Assembly: GCA_945862145.1 (NCBI GenBank)
Contig: CAMAXE010000027.1
Coordinates: 1-64,000, forward strand
Length of the DNA: 64,000 nt
From: Klebsiella pneumoniae
GTDB lineage: Bacteria > Pseudomonadota > Gammaproteobacteria > Pseudomonadales > UBA5518
Reading direction: 5' to 3'
Below the pieces are notes generated by a model that saw only the letters and a list, made by a program, of their open reading frames with translations, did no database searches and was not told the DNA's origin. Numbering within the stretch: the first letter of the stretch is position 1; each line of letters opens with the position of its first letter. Positions 60,167 to 64,000 of the stretch are shown one piece after another. The translations under genes were made by a program, and so were the position numbers.

Positions 60167-61232
60167 GGTCGTGATATCCGTGGTTGCGCACGAGTTGCTC
60201 GCGCTCCGCAGCGCGCAGATCTTCCCGCACCATTTCGCTCACCAGATCCCCGAAACTATGGCGCGGACGCCAACCGAGACGCGCGTGCGCCTTGGTGGCG
60301 TCGCCAAGCAAGGTGTCGACTTCCGCTGGCCGGAAATAGCGGGGATCCACCCGAACGATCTCGCGGCCCGACGCATTCACGCCCACTTCCTCCACCCCGC
60401 TGCCCTTCCAGTCAAGCGAAATGCCCAGCCCTGCAGCGGCAGCGTTCACGAAATCGCGGACGCTGTGTTGTTCACCGGTGGCGATCACGTAGTCCTCAGG
60501 CGTGTCCTGCTGGAGCATCAGCCACTGCATCTCGACGTAATCCTGCGCGTGCCCCCAATCGCGGCGCGCATCGAGATTGCCGAGGAAAAGGCAGTCCTGC
60601 AACCCGAGGTGGATGCGCGCGAGAGCACGGGTGATCTTGCGCGTAACGAAGGTCTCGCCGCGGATCGGAGACTCGTGATTGAACAGGATCCCGTTGCAGG
60701 CATACATGCCGTAGGACTCTCGGTAATTCACGGTTATCCAGTAGGCGTAGAGCTTGGCCACCGCGTAGGGACTGCGGGGATAAAAAGGGGTGGTCTCGGA
60801 CTGCGGCACCTGTTGCACCAGCCCGTAGAGTTCGGAGCTGGAGGCCTGGTAGAAGCGCGTTTTCTTCTCGAGACCGAGGATGCGCAGCGCCTCGAGGAGA
60901 CGCAAGGTGCCGAGAGCGTTGGCATCGGCGGTGTACTCAGGGACTTCAAAACTCACCTGCACATGACTCATGGCGCCGAGGTTGTAGATCTCGTCGGGCT
61001 GCACTTGCTGCACGATCCGGATGAGATTGGTTGCGTCGGTGAGATCACCATAGTGCAGGTGCATCCGCACGCCGCTCTCGTGCGGATCCTGGTAGAGATG
61101 ATCGATGCGTGCGGTGTTCAGCAGGGATGCGCGGCGCTTGATGCCGTGAACCTCATAGCCCTTGCTGAGCAGAAACTCAGCAAGATAGGCGCCGTCCTGC
61201 CCCGTAACCCCCGTGATGAGCGCTTTCTTCAT
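60150..61232 (-). CDS. gmd: GDP-mannose 4,6-dehydratase
   Basis: The 360-residue SDR enzyme begins [20 protein letters not shown] and has [15 protein letters not shown], the catalytic SSSELYG glutamate segment, [11 protein letters not shown] (Tyr-x3-Lys) and [20 protein letters not shown]. It makes GDP-4-keto-6-deoxymannose, the precursor of GDP-L-fucose and GDP-D-rhamnose. The start overlaps the second Gmd-like gene by four bases. Confidence 0.93.
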   Translation of the reverse strand: MKKALITGVTGQDGAYLAEFLLSKGYEVHGIKRRASLLNTARIDHLYQDPHESGVRMHLHYGDLTDATNLIRIVQQVQPDEIYNLGAMSHVQVSFEVPEYTADANALGTLRLLEALRILGLEKKTRFYQASSSELYGLVQQVPQSETTPFYPRSPYAVAKLYAYWITVNYRESYGMYACNGILFNHESPIRGETFVTRKITRALARIHLGLQDCLFLGNLDARRDWGHAQDYVEMQWLMLQQDTPEDYVIATGEQHSVRDFVNAAAAGLGISLDWKGSGVEEVGVNASGREIVRVDPRYFRPAEVDTLLGDATKAHARLGWRPRHSFGDLVSEMVREDLRAAEREQLVRNHGYHDHGEDD

Positions 61233-62269
61233 GTCTTGCCTTCCCGTGTCTTCGAGCCAGTGCCCATGCGGTTGAGTCTCGCCACCTGCGCATCCACCAT
61301 GCGGCGAACCATCTCCTCGAAGCCGGTGGAGGGCTGCCAGCCGAGCGTATCCCTCGCCCGCCGCGGGTCTGCGACAGAGCACGTGGTTTCCATCGGCCGC
61401 ACCAGGGCCGCATCGATGCTGACGTGTTCCTGCCAGTCGAGGCCGACGTGCGTGTAGGCAGCGGCGCAAAGGTCACGCAGCGAATGCGCCTTGCCGGTGC
61501 CCACCACAAAATCGGACGGGGCGGGCGCTTGGAGGATAAGCCACATCGCCTGCACGAAGTCCGGGGCGTAACCCCAGTCACGCGACACAGCCAGATTGCC
61601 GAGCCTCAGCAGTCCGTCCTCCACAATCGGGCGACCCACTTCGTTCAGATCAGCGGAGATGCGTACGCGCAAGCTGGCACAGGCTGCCCCATAGGCGATT
61701 TTCTGGGTAACGAAATGCAGCGGACGGCGCTCACTTTCATGATTGAAGAGAATGCCCGTAGCAATGTGCAGCCCGTAGCTTTCGCGGTAGATGCGCGCCA
61801 TGTGGTGGGCGTACAGCTTCGCAGCCGCGTAGGGGTTCCGGGGATTGAAAGCAGCGCCCTCGGCCTGCGGTTGTCCGTCGGAGGGGCCGAACATCTCGGA
61901 GGATGAGGCGTGGTAGACGCGACACGCCGGCAGGGTGTTTCGCACCAGTTCGAAGAGGCGGATGGCTGCCATGCCATTGACCTCGAGCGTATCTGCGGTG
62001 CGGGCCCAAGACTCGCCGGGGCGAGACTGCGAGGCGAGGTTGTATATCTCGTGCGGACGCGACTCCTGAACCGCTGATGCAAGATCGACTCCTTCCGTGA
62101 TTTCCCCGGTCAGAATGCGTAGATCTCCCGCGAGATGGCTTGCGTTATTCGGCCTGAGCCAGCTTTCACGTCGCGCAAACCCCCAGACCTCATAGCCTTT
62201 ACCCAAGAGGAACTCGGCCAGATAGGACCCATCCTGGCCGGTGATGCCAGTGATCAGCGCACGGCGCAT
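61229..62269 (-). CDS. Second, divergent GDP-mannose 4,6-dehydratase-like SDR
   Basis: The 346-residue protein starts [20 protein letters not shown] and has the Gmd-type [25 protein letters not shown] and [20 protein letters not shown] segments, but lacks the RRAS-type loop of the neighbouring Gmd (it reads [15 protein letters not shown]). It may be a second dehydratase with a different partner or substrate, or a GDP-6-deoxy-lyxo-4-hexulose-type enzyme. It overlaps the upstream glycosyltransferase gene by 16 bases and gmd by four. Confidence 0.82.
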   Translation of the reverse strand: MRRALITGITGQDGSYLAEFLLGKGYEVWGFARRESWLRPNNASHLAGDLRILTGEITEGVDLASAVQESRPHEIYNLASQSRPGESWARTADTLEVNGMAAIRLFELVRNTLPACRVYHASSSEMFGPSDGQPQAEGAAFNPRNPYAAAKLYAHHMARIYRESYGLHIATGILFNHESERRPLHFVTQKIAYGAACASLRVRISADLNEVGRPIVEDGLLRLGNLAVSRDWGYAPDFVQAMWLILQAPAPSDFVVGTGKAHSLRDLCAAAYTHVGLDWQEHVSIDAALVRPMETTCSVADPRRARDTLGWQPSTGFEEMVRRMVDAQVARLNRMGTGSKTREGKT

Positions 62270-63426
62270 GGAACGCTCCTCTTGGGCGACGCAGCCGCTT
62301 CGCGGTAGAGGTCGAGCAAGGCGCAAGCCGATCGTCGCCAGTCGAAATAGGCGGATCGCAGTCTTGCGCGCTGCCGGAGTTCCTCCATTCGCGAAGGATC
62401 GGAGGACAACATCAGCATCGCCTCGGTCCACGCTGCGCGATCGTGAGGATCCAGCAGTATCGCGTCATCACCCGCCACTTCAGGCAATGAGCTATTCGAG
62501 GACGCGATGCTGGCGGCACCGAACTGCATGCCTTCCAGCAAAGGCAGGCCGAAGCCCTCAAAGAGCGACGGATACACGTTCGCGTAGCAGTTGCGGTAAA
62601 GCCAGACGAGTTCGTCGTCACGCACATAACCAGTCAACCGCACGAGCGAGCCCAGCCCGGCATCACGCACTTCCTCGGGAAATCCCTGCATGCGCCAACC
62701 TTCGCCACCCGCCAGCACGAGGGGCATCGGTCGCCCGCCGGCGCTGATGTATTCCTTGAAAGCCTGCAGCAGCATCCTCTGGTTCTTGCGGGGTTCGATG
62801 GTGCCCACCGAAAGCCAGTACTCACCGGGAACGAGCCCACGGACCACATCTGGGAATGACCCCTCAAGGCTGTCGTCGGTGAAACGCGAGCACGGGTGGA
62901 TCACACGTATCCGCTCGGAGGGGAAATGGGGGAAAACCTCGAGGAAGTGGAGCATCGATGATTGCGATATGGCAACGATCCAGTCTGCGGTGATGGAGGC
63001 CCGGAAGACGCCATTGAAGCAACCGATACGATTTTCTTCCGTAGTCCATTCGGGCTCGAAAGCGAACGCCATGTCGTACAAAGTGTAGACAAGGCGGGTG
63101 GCCGCAAGCCGTGCCGGGCACCAGAAGTTGTTCGCATGCAGGATGTCCGGCGTGCCGAGGCGTCGCTCCAGATCCGGGCCGTTCCAGAAGGCAGCAGCGC
63201 CAGACCGCCCCAGGTGTCGTGGTCCGTAAGAGCTGTTGGGCGCCGGGAAAGGGCTGCCAAGCGGCATGGTCAGGTCGTAGTAGAAGTCGCCGAAATCCGG
63301 GTGGAAATTGAAGTGCATTTCAGGCGCGAGTGATGGCATCACGCTGGCGAGTGCATGTGCATAAAACCCGCAACCGGCTTTCGCGCGGCCGGTCTGGGAT
63401 ACGTCGAAATTGATATTCAGACTCAA
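62254..63426 (-). CDS. Family 4 glycosyltransferase
   Basis: The 390-residue GT-B enzyme has LHANNFWCPARLA, VIHPCSRF, the donor segment WLSVGTIEPRKNQRMLLQAF and the E-x7-E motif YPSLFEGFGLPLLEGM. The N terminus SLNINFDVSQTGRAKAGCGF fits family members linked to capsular and O-antigen synthesis. The start is a TTG overlapping the upstream gene's stop by four bases; the longer ATG frame would run through that gene. Confidence 0.85.
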   Translation of the reverse strand: MSLNINFDVSQTGRAKAGCGFYAHALASVMPSLAPEMHFNFHPDFGDFYYDLTMPLGSPFPAPNSSYGPRHLGRSGAAAFWNGPDLERRLGTPDILHANNFWCPARLAATRLVYTLYDMAFAFEPEWTTEENRIGCFNGVFRASITADWIVAISQSSMLHFLEVFPHFPSERIRVIHPCSRFTDDSLEGSFPDVVRGLVPGEYWLSVGTIEPRKNQRMLLQAFKEYISAGGRPMPLVLAGGEGWRMQGFPEEVRDAGLGSLVRLTGYVRDDELVWLYRNCYANVYPSLFEGFGLPLLEGMQFGAASIASSNSSLPEVAGDDAILLDPHDRAAWTEAMLMLSSDPSRMEELRQRARLRSAYFDWRRSACALLDLYREAAASPKRSVPCAVR

Positions 63427-64000
63427 TGCGTACCCCTCCGGACAAAGGCCTGACGGGCCCACGTCGACAATACCGAGCGCATTTCCGCTCCTAGGCCGCG
63501 GTTCCATCGGAGCGCAGACACCACCGATGCGGACACCAGTGCCAGGGTGAAAAGTCGGGGGCTATCGTCTCGCCGGAGCTTCGCTTCCACCACCGCGTGC
63601 GCATGGTTGAAAATCCATCGATCAGGCACACGGCCGAAACGGCTGCGGAGCATGTCGTTTATCTCAGTGTGCACGCGTACCCGGGCGCCGAGCGTCTTGT
63701 TCTCGGCATACATGCGCGAAGCTGCAAGCTTTTTAGGCAAGTAGTGGAAGCGTGCGCCGCCTGCGGCAAGACGCAACCAGTACTCGTAGTCCATGCAGAA
63801 CTGGAGTTTCTCGTCCGGCAAACCGAATCGCTCCAGCACACTGCGACGCATGAACAAGGCGGGCTGGCAAATGAAGCAGGTTTCGCGAAGACGCATCGGA
63901 TCCCAAGGTTCGGTTGGGTAGCTTTCGAAGGGCTGATCATTGACATCGATATGATCTGCCATGCCGTAGACGACATCGACTTCGGGAAACTGCGCGAATG
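63423..64000 (-). CDS. Family 2 glycosyltransferase, partial (5' end beyond window)
   Basis: The frame enters from the right edge. The visible 192 residues begin FAQFPEVDVVYGMADHIDVN (the GT-A metal-binding segment) and include ETCFICQPALFMRRSVLERF and FCMDYEYWLRLAAGG, a standard GT2 C-terminal arrangement. The N-terminal nucleotide-binding part is missing from the window. The stop overlaps the TTG start of the following glycosyltransferase by four bases, so it belongs to the same cluster. Confidence 0.85.
   Translation of the reverse strand, partial: FAQFPEVDVVYGMADHIDVNDQPFESYPTEPWDPMRLRETCFICQPALFMRRSVLERFGLPDEKLQFCMDYEYWLRLAAGGARFHYLPKKLAASRMYAENKTLGARVRVHTEINDMLRSRFGRVPDRWIFNHAHAVVEAKLRRDDSPRLFTLALVSASVVSALRWNRGLGAEMRSVLSTWARQAFVRRGTH

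Overview
The window is high-GC chromosomal DNA of a Gammaproteobacterium. Support comes from conserved gene neighbourhoods typical of Pseudomonas and relatives: hda-perM-DUF2066-purM-purN, dcd-apbC-metG-rnf-nth, and a holD-like gene beside rimI. A REP-type palindrome of pseudomonad style, a LiuR-controlled leucine-degradation operon and a Wsp-type chemosensory operon point the same way. I cannot name the genus. No rRNA, tRNA, CRISPR array, transposase or prophage gene was seen.

Layout. 1-137: a 57-bp tandem repeat carrying REP palindromes. 139-12944: metabolic and transport genes (TPR-sulfotransferase, aldehyde dehydrogenase, DAACS symporter, an acyl-CoA dehydrogenase/acyl-CoA ligase pair resembling DmdC/DmdB, SmrA, an AI-2E-type permease, a PLP aminotransferase, an SMP-30 protein), followed by what looks like the broken tail of a Rid-family gene. 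13138-22139: a seven-gene Wsp-like operon whose last gene has a WspR-like receiver joined to a PP2C/SpoIIE phosphatase instead of a GGDEF diguanylate cyclase. 22224-26530: a glutamine-synthetase-family enzyme, SlyX, a small lipoprotein and an M13 metallopeptidase. 26548-31882: liuR-liuA-liuB-liuD with a LiuR-type operator, lacking liuC and liuE. 31885-38060: hda, perM, DUF2066, gloA, purM, purN and a TIM-barrel protein. 38122-44896: dcd, apbC, metG, a reduced Rnf set (rnfB plus an rnfD-rnfG fusion) and nth. 44916-48339: a small acidic protein, rimI, a holD-like gene and leuA, with a promoter and a leucine-rich leader peptide ahead of leuA. 48390-64000: a surface-polysaccharide cluster of 14 genes on the minus strand, entering from beyond the right edge.

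How the genes work together. The polysaccharide cluster makes GDP-6-deoxyhexoses (two Gmd-like enzymes and Fcl), assembles a glycan with six glycosyltransferases, exports it through a Wzm/Wzt ABC transporter, and ends with acyltransferase, methyltransferase and sulfotransferase genes that could decorate it. The liu genes and the acyl-CoA pair imply use of leucine and other carboxylic acids as carbon sources. The Wsp-like operon links a periplasmic Cache sensor to a phosphatase output whose partner is not encoded nearby, and is the most unusual system here. The second is the Rnf remnant: RnfD and RnfG are one polypeptide, rnfA, rnfC and rnfE are absent locally, and rnfB has no ordinary start codon.
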